DNA from: Fennellomyces sp. T-0311
Taxonomy: Eukaryota > Mucoromycota > Mucoromycetes > Mucorales > Lichtheimiaceae
Direction: 5' to 3'
Length of the DNA stretch: 64,000 nt
Assembly (NCBI GenBank): GCA_025266875.1
Contig: JALLLT010000003.1
Location: 434,001 to 498,000 of the forward strand
This document shows positions 39,232-50,768 of the stretch, piece by piece (the stretch's first letter is position 1; each line of letters begins with the position of its first letter). The translations under genes were made by a program, and so were the position numbers. Under the pieces are notes generated by a model that ran no database searches, had not been told where the DNA came from, and was given only the letters and a program-made list of their open reading frames with translations.

Positions 39232-40653
39232 CGATAAAAGGCTTTCGAATGACGAGAACAAAAGATGCCTCTTGTTTTATTGTGAAAATTACTCTCTGTT
39301 TATACTGATGATGAATCGGGACGAATAAGATGAATGATTTATGTAAAGGTCCCAAAGATCCATGCTATCACCGAGTTTCATATGATCTTACCATATTGTC
39401 GAAGAGGACGAAGATCTGAGACCAAGCTAATGGAGCTGCCTTACTTGATCGACAAAGCCGTTTCAGTGTTGCACATAAGAACAAATAGGGCAATCGATAA
39501 CTATATGGCTTTTGATGTCGTAATAACACTGGATATAATCAAGGGCCAAGAGAAAGGAAAATTTTAAAAGTGCGTGCCTACAAGTTGCCAAAGTAGCCGA
39601 ATCCCAAGGACGCCTGCGATAAATTATAGATCAGCATCATTTATTGTACACGGTCTCATCCATGATATCCTTTTAAGCCTATAAACTCATTTTTCGATAT
39701 GCTACTACGTACACATTTTTCTAACTTTTTCTAACTAGAAACCGTTTCAATACAATTAAAAGACTCTAGCATCCTTGATTACTACTTTTGAATATTCGAG
39801 CCTCTTCTAAAGTCTTTTTTTTTAATGTGAAGCTAGCGTAGAGCTGGAATGGTTCACATTATATTGCGGTGTTGTTGACCCTCGTTGGGTACTGGTTCTA
39901 GCAGCAATTAGTGATCCCCCTTTTAAAGCCTAAAATTGCCGTCCTATTTTAGCTCTGACTAAATATCGAGCACATGAGTCATATTATGATTCTGTATTGC
40001 TTACCATCCAGGCGTGGAATCATTAGTACTTTTTATTGGGCCGTTTTGACGCGTATCGAAGGTTGCCATGTCATCGCCGACAATACTTCTTAACGAAGCT
40101 GTGTTGTACGACATTGAGCACAGCCCAGGATGATAGGATTAAGTTTTCTCATCGATTGTCATCTGCGCATTTGATAATTGTGAGCGGAAAAAAAAGCAAT
40201 TTTGATCCCATACTATTCCTTTTTTTCACAACTTGGTGATAAACTAGTACGTTAGGTGATGAATTTACATTGTTGAATGTTGGGTGTTAGTTGATCATAT
40301 CATATCCGTGCATGATTACAAAGCGCACTATTGATATACAGGGTTTCCAACATAAGAAGCAATCTCAGGATAGTTCACATCGGAGCGAACTAACAGATAT
40401 CTATGGGTAAATCACCCAAAATGTCTAAAATATCCTGATCAAGGATAGTTTGGATTTTAGGGGGATGAATGATGTTCCGAACACATCACGCACACAAGAA
40501 TGCAGGTAGAAACCACATGATTGGACTGGCTTTTGTAAAGGGGCGGGTATTTTTGTTGCTTCCCTTATATCGAAAGGGTGTTTTCTACTTTTTTTTTCTT
40601 TTTTTTTTTTTAAAAAAAAAAAACTCTTCTTGTAAAGTACATAGAAAAAAAGC
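39232..40653. other. Intergenic, nothing recognised
   Basis: AT-rich spacer, ending with a long T-run and A-run (about 40585-40625) directly upstream of the permease ATG. Short frames are not convincing. Confidence 0.5.
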
Positions 40654-42382
40654 ATGTCCACTACTTTGGATACGACACCCAAGCTCCGTTCTTCGGGCGA
40701 AGTTGTCGATCAAATTATTGCCAAAGACATACACCAGGAGGTTGAAGAGGATCCGCCCAAAACGAAGAAACGTACCGCATCGTATTTCAATGTCATTTTC
40801 AGCGGATTCGCACTACTTTCAGATGGATACCAATCTGGTGTGATTAGCTTTATCAACCTTCTGATGACGGAAATATACGGCACCACGATCTTTAACGCAG
40901 ATATGTCGTCGAGACTTTCGTATGCTTTGTTTGTGGGTGCGATTGTAGGACAATTGGGTTTTGGCTTGATCATCGACCGAGTGGGCCGAAAAATCGGACT
41001 GATCTTGACAACTGCTTTGGTGATTCTGGGTGCAGCCATGTCCGCAGCTTCTAGTGGTACCACCCCAACCGGCCTGTTATGGATGATGGTCGTTGCTCGC
41101 GGTGTATTGGGTGTAGGGGTTGGTGGCGAATATCCATGTAGCTCCGTATCAGCCGGAGAGTCAGCCGATGATGTTGCCCCTGGCAAACGAGGTGCCTTAT
41201 TCGTACTTGTAAGTGTCGTTTTTTTTTATATACATGCGCAAAGCAGGATAATAAGGTTACACACACGAGACCTGCAGGTCACGAATTTTGTGATCGATTT
41301 GGGATACGTTGTTTCAGCCATTGTCGTCGTCATTTTACTTGCCATCTTCAAGGATCGTCTTGAGCCAGTATGGCGATTGGCTCTCGGTCTAGGCGTTATA
41401 CCTCCCTTATCTGTGCTCTACTGTAAGTCTCGATCAACTAAGGAGTATACATTGGGTTTCTAAAGTGTTTGGGTATATAGTTCGACTCAAGATGGCTGAT
41501 TCAAAGCGGTACCAACAAGGTGCACTGCAGAAAAAGGTACCCTATTGGCTCATTTTTAAAAAGTATTGGAGCCGTATCCTGTTGACAGCCGGTTTATGGT
41601 TTGCGTATGACGCAGTATCATTTCCAAACGGTGTGTTCTCGACGATCATCATCGATACTGCTGCACCGGGTGGGACCTTGATCCAAACTGCCGCTTGGAA
41701 CGTGTTGCTCTATGCATTTTATCTCCCCGGCGCAATCGGTGGTGCATTGGTCGTCGATAGAATAGGTCGGCGAAAGACTCTGGCGTTGGGATTGTTCCTT
41801 CAAGGCATCGTGGGTATGATTTTGGGTGGCACTTACGCACCGCTGTCGACAAACTGCTTCCCCATGTTTGTGGTACGTAAGTCATTGTTCAAGCATTGGT
41901 ATGCATTGCTAACGTTTCAGGCGTGTAGATCATGTATGGCATATTCCTAGCACTTGGTGAATTCGGACCTGGCGATTGTATGGGACTGAATGCGATGGAA
42001 TTATTCCCAACAGCTGTGCGAGGCACTGGCTACGGCATCGCTGCTGGTAAAAGAAATAGATGGAGAGGATTATACAAATAGACTAACACTTTGTACAACA
42101 GCGATGGGCAAAGTGGGCGCAACGGTGGGAACATTGGCGTTCAAGCCTATGCAAGAAGCGATGGGGATTCGAGGGCCATTTTTAGTTGGTAGCGCAATCT
42201 CCCTTCTTGCCAGTGTTGTTGCGTTCTTTCTTTTACCCGATGTTGGACCTGACTTCCTGGCTGAGCAGGATGTCAGTTTCAAAGCTTATTTACAAGAACA
42301 AGGATATGATATAACATATTTGGGCCTTAACAAGCCTAAAACCTACTCTAGTACCGATAATAATGCTCGTAACGCCGACTAG
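40654..42382 (+). CDS. GIT1-like glycerophosphodiester/phosphate permease (MFS)
   Basis: Predicted plasma-membrane proton symporter for glycerophosphoinositol, glycerophosphocholine or phosphate. Five exons: 40654-41208, 41278-41422, 41466-41872, 41929-42046, 42102-42382, giving 501 aa with about 12 TM segments. TM1 region FSGFALLSDGYQSGVISFIN, loop FGLIIDRVGRKIGLI, TM4-5 signature ARGVLGVGVGGEYPCSSVSA and second-half loop VVDRIGRRKTLALG are those of the Git1/Pho84 branch of the sugar-porter superfamily. A hydrophilic N-terminal tail of ~45 aa and a C-terminal tail flank the core. The first intron is a multiple of three and would read through without a stop; its splice sites and the family alignment show it is removed. 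Substrate is inferred from the subfamily. Confidence 0.88.
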
Positions 42383-42565
42383 CTCTCTAAGAGCGAATTA
42401 CTATCTACTGAGTCACTGTACACAATACTCTACTGTGCGCAAGTGCGGATTTTTGATTGATAATATACATAATTGTATTTAAAGGTTGTATGGGTATGGA
42501 GTTGCTAATATGTACATAGTTGCAAGGATGGGAATATAGTAGTATATGTGTATGAGTTGGAGGGT

Positions 42566-43537
42566 TTAGACTTGGAGGCGCTTTGAACACTTGCGGGAGC
42601 AGTCATTGCACTTGATCAGCCAAGGGCGTTGTGAGTGTGGTTTCTTTTGCGGAGTGCCTGGGGCACGCAAGACAAAATAACCACGGCTCTTTCCCAACAC
42701 GTCCTTTTCCTTCTCCAGCATGGCATCGTACAATGTTCGAGCATTGACCCAGACGCTTGGATATTCGCCACGGGCGACGTCCATTATAAGCACCATATTT
42801 TCGGCCTTGTTGAAACCACCAATAGGGCTAAAATGACCACCACGTTGATCGAGTTGACCCAGTCGTGATCGTGAATAACTAACAATCATGATTTGGCTTG
42901 AAGAATTCGAGTCGGTGGTGGTGGATTCGAGGTCGTTGAGGAATTGATGGTAGGAAACGGATGAGGCACGTTGCGCTTCGAGATGACAGTGGGATTGAGC
43001 AAGGCAGGTGAATTCGTCAAAGGACATGCCTCTGGAAAGCACTTCTTCTTTGCTGGAACAAGTTTGCAGGTGTTCGTTGGAGTACCAACGCCAGTTCCCT
43101 TTCCAAATACGCTGAGGGTCGATTTCTAATGCGTTCAATGCCATAGCCACTATACATCATCGATTAGAATCATTTCCCCGTTGCCATAGCAATAATAAAA
43201 ACTTACAAGAACTGACACCACCGAACATGGCTGAGGATTGAGTAGAAAAGTTTCCCATTAGATTGAAGAAGCTCTCTGCGTGGCCCTGATCCATGGCGCC
43301 TCGGAATAACCGTTTGCCTTCGATGGAAGTGAAATTAACTGGTCTTGGCGGTTGCCATATGTATTCGGATGGTAGCATGGAGTAGAAAGGGTCGGGTTTT
43401 GCGGCGGTTGCTCTTGCGGTGGCCATGGAGGCGGTTCGTCGATAAAGGTGGAATGGGGATGTTGATAGTTTTGTGCCGGAAGAAGGATGGCTGATGACTT
43501 TGTGGCAGGCGATTCGAAGACGGTTAGGGATGCTCAT
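42566..43537 (-). CDS. Phytochelatin synthase homologue lacking the catalytic Cys
   Basis: Member of the phytochelatin synthase family (gamma-glutamylcysteine dipeptidyl transpeptidase; makes metal-chelating peptides from glutathione). Two exons, 43537-43207 and 43149-42566, giving 304 aa. Family stretches are FTSIEGKRLFRGAM, MALNALEIDPQRIWKGNWRW and GGHFSPIGGFNKAENMVLIM. His216 and Asp234 match the catalytic His and Asp, with the 18-residue spacing of the plant enzyme. The nucleophile Cys, expected in a PAYCGLAS-like motif, is Gly106 (SAMFGGVSS). The nucleotides read GGT and splicing does not touch them. An Arg-rich N-terminal extension could be a targeting peptide. The C-terminus keeps a CNDCSRKC cluster that might bind metal. 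Probably a pseudoenzyme, or active by an unknown route. Confidence 0.9.
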
Positions 43538-46500
43538 TTTTGTTGTCGTTATTGTGTGTTGTTTTGGGATATCAAGATCCTGCAGCTTCCTTATATATGT
43601 TTTTCCATGGTCTGATCTGATTCGTACGGGCTTTTATCTGATTGACTTCCGCTCAATCAGATTAACGTGCCTACAAGCCCAACATATCCGATCATCAAAA
43701 TCTGATAAATCAGCACGGACTCCCTCTCACCCCGGGGTCCTTCGGACTTGGTAACGCTAATATCAGATACACACTTCAAAACTTTCACACACAAGCCATA
43801 CAAATCAGATACACTTCACTCATCTGTCAGCCTCCTTGCCAAGATGTTTGACACTGCCAACCATTTTTTTTTATCAGGGCATTTCTTCCACTAATATAAA
43901 TCAAACTATCTGAAAATATCAGATTATGTTACTTTTTGTTATTGCGGCTCGTGCTTTTCTCTAGCTATTTTCATACTTGTGTACCGTTGCACCTGGGATG
44001 AGAATAACTGTACAAGATCTCCCCCATTGATTTAATCTGACAGCAAGCCACGCTTTCGAATACCTTGAGAAGTCAATCCCCGACGTTTCCCCGCTCGTCA
44101 GCACAGTCGTAATTTTCTACCACCACTTTGCGCGTAGTCGTGACGCAATCTGCCTTGGCCTCGATTGGCTTATCAGAGCCGTATTGACTGCAATGGAAGT
44201 TTTACCCTTATCATGATCATTGAAAACACATGCTCTTTTCTCATGGTCATCGATCATAATGAACGCATCTTGATAGCATCAATGCACTTCAACTGGGCGA
44301 TAACGACTTTGGATGATCGGTGAAGGAAATATCAACCATTTATGCGCAACCCCATTGGTATCGAACGTAAAATCTCATTCCTTTTATATGTTTGTTTTCC
44401 GTGTATGGCGAAATCCATTTACGGCGAGAAAATGTGGAGTGTGTAGCCACACATACTGTATGCGGTAACTAGTTGGAGCTGTGATGACATTTCAAATTTT
44501 TTTTTTCATTCAAACTATACGAGGGGTACAGTGGTCCCCCGATTTTTTTCCTAAGAAGTTGGAACGCGAAAACCGAGCAAAAAGCGGGGGTTCACTGTAT
44601 TGTCTTGTGCACTTCACAGACTAGGTTGCATAACCGCGTTCTCCAGCATTATCTGATTATTCTCAGCAACATTATATTAGCTTTTCGGTCATCTTCAAGC
44701 TAATGATAGGTAACCGGTGCAATGATCATCAGTAGATAACGTCGGAAATGTTGGTTTCCGGTGATAGTGAGCGAATCTTATGTCGGGTCGATAGCAGATG
44801 AAGCTTGTCACCTTAGATAGAATACCTTTGACCACCCCCTCACTCAGGCGTGATGATTAGCTAATGCACATGGTGTAAGATAACTTATTCAGGCTGTATG
44901 TGTACCTCCTAGGGGGAAGTTCTGTAGCTGCTGTTATCAAGATAGTCAAAATTTTGAGTAGCGCTGCGAGTGTATATACGTACACTGTTACGCAAGGAAT
45001 TGGCCGGTACTTTTCAAGTAGATAATGATTGCTGAGCATGGTGTACATACACTATGTAAGAAGTATTAAGAAAATGAACTTAAGAAGCTGATTTATGGCT
45101 AGTAGATAATACAGCCGTTGATCATGATTTGCTGCTTCCTCTTTAAGTGGTACTGTTATTTGGCTTTGTTATAGTGGCAGGTCTGAAAATCTATAAAATA
45201 ATTACATATTTTCAGCTAATAATGGGAAGGCACGGATCCCGCGTATTTGAAATCAATTGTAGAAAAGATAAGGTCAAAGCACACCGAGCAAAAAAAAAAA
45301 AACCAAATGTATCAGTACGTAAAAGCGTTTGGATAAATAAGCGACTCATCATGGTGTATCGCCAAAGCTTTTGGTCATTCCGTTGTCGCTAATAAAGCTT
45401 GGGTGAGACGTAGATTGTTAAATGGCAAACCTTTAGAGTATATGTGAAAGCTCCCTTGTCATTTTCACACCGTGTTGGCGGGAACCATGAACTCCGTCGA
45501 TCCGCGTAAGCTGCTGAGGCGTTCTCCTTCTCTACTGGTATCTATAGAGTTGGATAATCTCATTTTTCTTGAAGGTCTTTTTCTATTCCCTCCTTTGTCT
45601 AGATGACCGATCACAAGCTCTCTGCGGTTTTCTACATATCATAGAGCATGATTTTCGCTTCGGAAAGGGCCCTATTGTGATTATAGTAATAAGTAAGGAG
45701 GTTTATAGGCCTTTAGCAGCCAATTCTGCTGAACGACCTTATTTCCTGAGTGAAAAAAGGCTTGCCTATTTTCTTACGTAAAAAGAACATATGAAAAAGA
45801 TATTGAGGCATATTTCTAGAGAATGCGTACGCACAGAATTGACATCCAAAAAAGATAAAAAAAATACATAGTGCGTAAGCGTTTGGTTCCCTTAACTCTG
45901 TTTAGTTCAAAAGTTATTATTTATTTCTGAGCGTTATTAGACCTGCCCATATAGGTAAAGGTCTCTCCCTTGCGGTACGTATGTGTTGTTTAAATATTAT
46001 AGAAGTTTGGAGGAGCCATGCATGAAAAAAAACATAATGGCGAAAAAAAGCAGGTTTGTGTGGTAATAAATAGTAGATACCGGGAATGAGCCTGTCATAT
46101 AAACTAGGAGACCTGCACGACCATTCATGCCATGTGTGAATTCCTTCAGGGGAACCGGATAGTTCTTGATTGCCTTTGCCGTTCGGGTGGATCATATTGT
46201 CGATTCGTGCAGAATTCGTAGCGGTGCTGGCCAAACTTTCTCTAATTTGCCGCGGGTAAGACCGACACCTGTGCACGTTAACTCTGTTTGCATATCACTT
46301 CTATAATGTCAGATGTGATAATAATATTCTAGGCCTAACAGCAGTATTCTAGAAAGCGTTAATGAATAAAGTGAAAGAAAACAAGCCACGTCTCATAACA
46401 AAGTGCACGGAGGAAGAATAATCATTTTGATCAGGTGTTCCTGTATCCATCAAAGATAATCACTCACAACTTTTTTTCGTTATATAAAGCAACAAAGTAA

Positions 46501-47484
46501 ATAATAGTGCTCTTGACGACGATCCACCATAATATCTGACCCTTTGAGTGTAATTATACGTAGCTTCAGAAAAAAATCCATATTGGCTGTATGTACTGTA
46601 TTTCTCATATCGATACCATCGTTTGTGGATGATAATTTTCTCGTAGTTTGATACTTAAATGCTTGCAGACATTTAATATAACAATAAGCCAACTTCCTTG
46701 AGTAGAGCTTGGTATAATCTTTTGTCTATATTATCCTAGGCTGCGCTATCCCGAATGCCCTGTTCTTCCAACTTGCGATTCAAAAAGGAATAAACGAAGA
46801 ATCGACAAATTTATCATTAAAATAACTTGAAGACAGAAAAAGGTTTAAAAATCGTAAAATGTCTACGTACTTCTAGTATGTAATCTAGCTCCATGTTTTT
46901 CCATGTGCTTTTACTTAGAGAAATAGTCCTCTTTTTTTTCAATATTGCACTTAATGGTCTTCATAAAAGCAATTAAGCTGTTTTACAATATATTGGTGCA
47001 TAATACCGTAGACAGTTGAGTGTACTAGATTTTGGCTCTGACATTTATTTAAAGAGCCTTTTGAATCATAGATGTCTCGACTTGCCTATTTATCCGGAAA
47101 TAGACTTTCACATAATCGCCATGACTTATTTTATGTATAAAATATCCTCAAAATCACTGTTTGCGAATGTAGAAACATATTCATGCATTTATCAGCGGTT
47201 GCTAGGCAACAATGAAAGGGTCGAAAAGCAAAGCCATCACGATTAGCTGAGTGGCCAGAATTGGTAATCCGGTCCATTTTTTGCTCAGCTCAAAAGTTCA
47301 GGCGAGTACTCACATCAACCCTCCCTTTTTCAAGGTGAGCTATACGGAAGATGGGTGATAGGAATATAAGAGTGTGGATTAAGGGGATGGATCGATGGTT
47401 AGACGGATGGATGGATTGGAAAATAGACGTTCCACCGAGATCAGATGAGCTAATGCGTATTGAATGTCAATGTAGTCGTGAGCT
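43538..47484. other. Long intergenic region with one MITE
   Basis: AT-rich, no supportable gene. Around 43615-43930 the word ATCTGAT or its reverse ATCAGAT recurs many times upstream of the PCS homologue, a possible binding-site cluster. A pogo-like MITE lies at 44529-44597. At about 47201 there is GGTTGCTAGGCAAC, a perfect RFX X-box-type palindrome, some 280 bp upstream of RPL17. Confidence 0.5.
44529..44597. mobile_element. Tiny pogo/Tigger-like MITE (69 bp)
   Basis: Ends are CAGTGGTCCCCCGATTTTT and, on the other strand, CAGTGAACCCCCGCTTTTT. The terminal inverted repeats span about 19 bp with three mismatches. The element is flanked by TA on both sides (44527-44528 and 44598-44599), the target of Tc1/mariner-pogo transposons. 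The CAGTG...CCCCCG start is typical of pogo/Tigger ends. Only about 30 bp lie between the repeats, so it is a minimal non-autonomous copy. Confidence 0.75.
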
Positions 47485-48226
47485 ATGGTCCGTTACGCTG
47501 CAACTCCGGCCAACGCTTCTAAGGGTAAGTATTCATAATTCAATGTATCAAAAAATGGTATATTAATTATGGTACTATCAATTAGCTGCCAAGTCCCGTG
47601 GCTCCTACCTTCGCGTTCACGTACGTCAAACGATTTCACGATTTTTCTTAATGGGCATGGGAAATCTAACCCAGATTTTTTTGAATATAGTTCAAGAACA
47701 CCCATGAGGTCGCTGCTGCCATCAAGGGTTTGAAGTTGAGCAAGGCTTACAGCTACTTGCAAAACGTCACTGAGCACAAGCAGTGCATTCCCTTCCGTCA
47801 CTTCAACGGTGGTGTTGGTCGCACTGCTCAGGCCAAGGAATTCAAGGCTACTCAGGGTCGCTGGCCTGTCAAGTCGGTCAAGTTCATCACTGACCTTTTG
47901 AAGAACGCCGAATCGAACGCCGAGGCCAAGGGCTTGAACGTTGAGGAACTTTACATTTCCAGCATCATTGTTAACCAGGCTCCCAAGCACCGTCGTCGCA
48001 CTTACCGTGCTCACGGTAGAATGTAAGCTGATATAAATGGTTTGATACACAAGGGCAAGTCTATTGACAGGTCGAACTCGTTAGTAACCCCTACATGACC
48101 TCGCCTTCCCACATCGAAGTCATCCTTACTGAGAAGGAGGAGACCGTCGCTAAGGCTGCTGAGAACAAGGTCGCTCGTTTGAACAAGCGTCAGCTGGCTC
48201 GCAACGCTCGTCTTGCCCGTGCTTAA
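47485..48226 (+). CDS. RPL17: 60S ribosomal protein L17 (uL22)
   Basis: Large-subunit ribosomal protein at the peptide exit tunnel. Four exons: 47485-47524, 47586-47620, 47691-48022, 48085-48226, giving 182 aa, the usual length. The start is [20 protein letters not shown]. Diagnostic segments are [78 protein letters not shown] and [20 protein letters not shown]. The last acceptor is GTTAG at 48084, because the upstream CAG would break GRINPYM. Strong bias to C-ending codons agrees with high expression. Confidence 0.97.
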
Positions 48227-49186
48227 GAGTGTTCTGGATCGGCGTATTTGGGATTTTTCACTAATAATAAAAAAACGACGTTCTGCATTGTAACAACTTT
48301 CTTCGAGGTGATGATGAAATCGATCCCCCTGAATAGCTGTTTCTTGGTAGTTTAGTCAATGTTATGCTAATATGAACAGCTGATGTTGATCTACCAACCG
48401 GTCTGCATTAATTTGAGACGATAAAGAAGACAAGGAATGGCGCATCATCGTTTGTAAATTGCAAGAAAAGTGATTGCAGATCAGTTATATCGTATGGCAA
48501 CGGGTGGCGTTGTCAGGGGGATGGTTAAATGCAATTATGCTTTCCATAAAGTTTGCACGCGACACGCAAGTGATCTCGAGGTTGTAATGAATCGGAGGAA
48601 AAAATGATCGCCTTTACGGATTGATCTAAGAGAAAAAAGAAATCCGGCATAAAAGTAAGTAGTTTAGCGCGGAACACATGTCAAAAAACACGCTTGCAAT
48701 GTTCTTTTTTGGGGGGCATTTCCATGACTGGATCCTCAAATGCTTGCCTTAATACATTGAATTGCACAGCTTCTTGCATTTGATTACGTATTGGAGCTAA
48801 GCGACGTCGCCGTTCGTCAGGTTAAGCGCATTCTAAGTAATGGCGATATTTTAACACGACTTTTGGACTGCACTATTACATCGTTGTACTGTTAACGCCA
48901 CCACGGGAACCTGACTCTCACGGGTTAACTCATCACAGTACAGCGTTAGCTTCATTTTGCTTGGCTTAATAAAATAATAGAGTAGAAGGAATGTTGATTA
49001 TATTTGGATATATAAGTTGCTAACGGATACGTAATAAAAAAGTACAGCTGAGAAGCAGCAAAAGATTATTGGGTGTGGGATAAGGTATCAAAATGAGACA
49101 AATAGAAAAAAAGAACCGGATTATCTTTGCTCAGGAACTGGGCTTCATGCATCAAACAAGCTGTAAAAAGTAGGGTGCGATTTCCA
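48227..49186. other. Intergenic, nothing recognised
   Basis: Spacer between RPL17 and the convergent disordered-protein gene. Around 48890-48950 the CACGGGAACC and CTCACGGGTTAAC words form a weak local repeat. No gene or RNA recognised. Confidence 0.5.
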
Positions 49187-50621
49187 TTAAGCTGTTGCTT
49201 GGACAGTCGGCGTCGTTGTGCTGGCAGCTGCAGGATGAATCTGTTGGTCCTGGACAGCGGGTGCAGCGGCTTCAGCCTTTGGGGCCTCGGGAGTCTCATC
49301 TTTATGCTTGGATGAAGCAGAAGACGAGGATGATGTGGAAGAACCCGACTTTTTGCCCCTCTTGGTTGACACTGAGTGAAGCAATTTTGTCAAACGGCGA
49401 CCAAGCTGTGTTGTTGCAGGTTTCTTCTCGGCAGATGTGCTTTCTTGCGGTTGTGGTGCGTCGTCAGGTTTGGCTTCTAAAAGATAAAATGCATGCATAT
49501 TAGATTGTCATGTATATGCTCCCTCCAAACTCTCTTTTTTTTTCGACCTCCCACAACACGCATATTGGTTACACAGTTGCAAGAAAGTGTACATCATCTT
49601 TTTTTTTTGCTATCTAGTTTTAACTCCTTATCGGCCCACCTTCACACTAAAACCCCCCACTTTGAGATGTAATCTCCTAATTGACTTACCAGTGGTGGCC
49701 GCAGTGGCTTCGGCTTCGCCATTCTTTTCGGTCTTCTTATGGCCGAAAAACTTGTTAACAATCGCGTTACGCTTGATCTGGTCGATCACGTTAGGATGTT
49801 GCTCCTTGGGAGTGTCCTTCGGGGGAGGCACTGGCGCGGCGCTTTCGGCGGAAGGTTCAGCAGTGGCGGTTGCAGGCGCGGGTGCTAATAAAGGACAATT
49901 AGTTTATACAAAAGGAAACAAAAACACTGATCATGACAATTACCTTCTTTTGCTTGTGCGGCCTCAGCATGTGCTTCATCAGCAGGCTTCTCATCCTCCT
50001 TGGCTGGGCTCTGCAGAACCGACAGATCAGAAATCAGTATATATATGTAAACAAGCCATGTTGAAATGCTTTTAGAAATTTGCTCATCTGATTAAGCCGC
50101 GGACATGAGCCCGGCTCCCCTTTGTCAAACCCATCATCACCGAATGTCGCACAGCCGTTTATATTGATTCATTCCCCCCCCCCAAATAAGAACGAGTTTG
50201 TTACCTTGCGGTGGAAGAAATTGTCAAACAAGAGTCGCGACTTTCTCTTTTCGGTCTTTTCTGCAGCTGCAGCTGGCTCTTCCGCTGGTTTGTCGGCTGT
50301 GGCGGTCGCGCTTGCCTCAGCTTTGGGCGCCTCTTCTTCTGCTTTGGGCACCTCATCCACTTTAGATGCACTGTCACCCGATGCTTTCTTTGGAGGATGC
50401 TCCTTATCAGGCGATGCTAGTCTCTCAGCTGCGGTGGTGACAGACTTTCTCGCCTTGCTGATGAGAACGGAAAGTCGACGACCAGGGCTGTTCGGGGATG
50501 ACTTGGCAGGTGCCTCTTCCGATGTCTCTCCGGCAGGAAGCGGAGGGACAGGCTTAGCCTCAGCTGGCTGGGGTGTTGCCTCGGCTGCGGGCGGGGTATC
50601 TTTGGTCTCTGGAGCAGACAT
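49187..50621 (-). CDS. Intrinsically disordered Ala/Pro/Glu/Lys-rich protein, 322 aa
   Basis: Four exons on the minus strand: 50621-50205, 50010-49944, 49884-49690, 49476-49187; phases close. ATG gives MSAPETKDTPPAAEATPQPA. No family recognised. The sequence is low-complexity acidic/alanine linker broken by three or four short basic-hydrophobic blocks of similar type: GRRLSVLISKARKSV (contains a PKA-like RRLS site), KRKSRLLFDNFFHRK, RNAIVNKFFGHKK and GRRLTKLLHSVSTKRGKK. These look like repeated amphipathic binding motifs, perhaps for membranes or a partner protein, joined by spacers. A Ser run lies near the C-terminus. The clean intron phases and repeated blocks argue for a real, expressed gene; function unknown. 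Confidence 0.82.
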
Positions 50622-50768
50622 GGTTTTATAGAAGCAAAGGGAGAATTGCAATCAATCAATAAAAAAAAATGACTTTATATATATGCGTGTTTGTGGGCAA
50701 AGGCGGAGTTGAAACATCGTGTTGCCCAAGCGTCACTTGGTTACAGTCGATCCTATGTGACACCTGAC

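Noticed and set aside
50150..50651. Plus-strand Ala/Ser-rich frame over the disordered-protein gene
   Set aside because: Antisense shadow; the minus-strand model has four exons with closing phases and repeated motifs.
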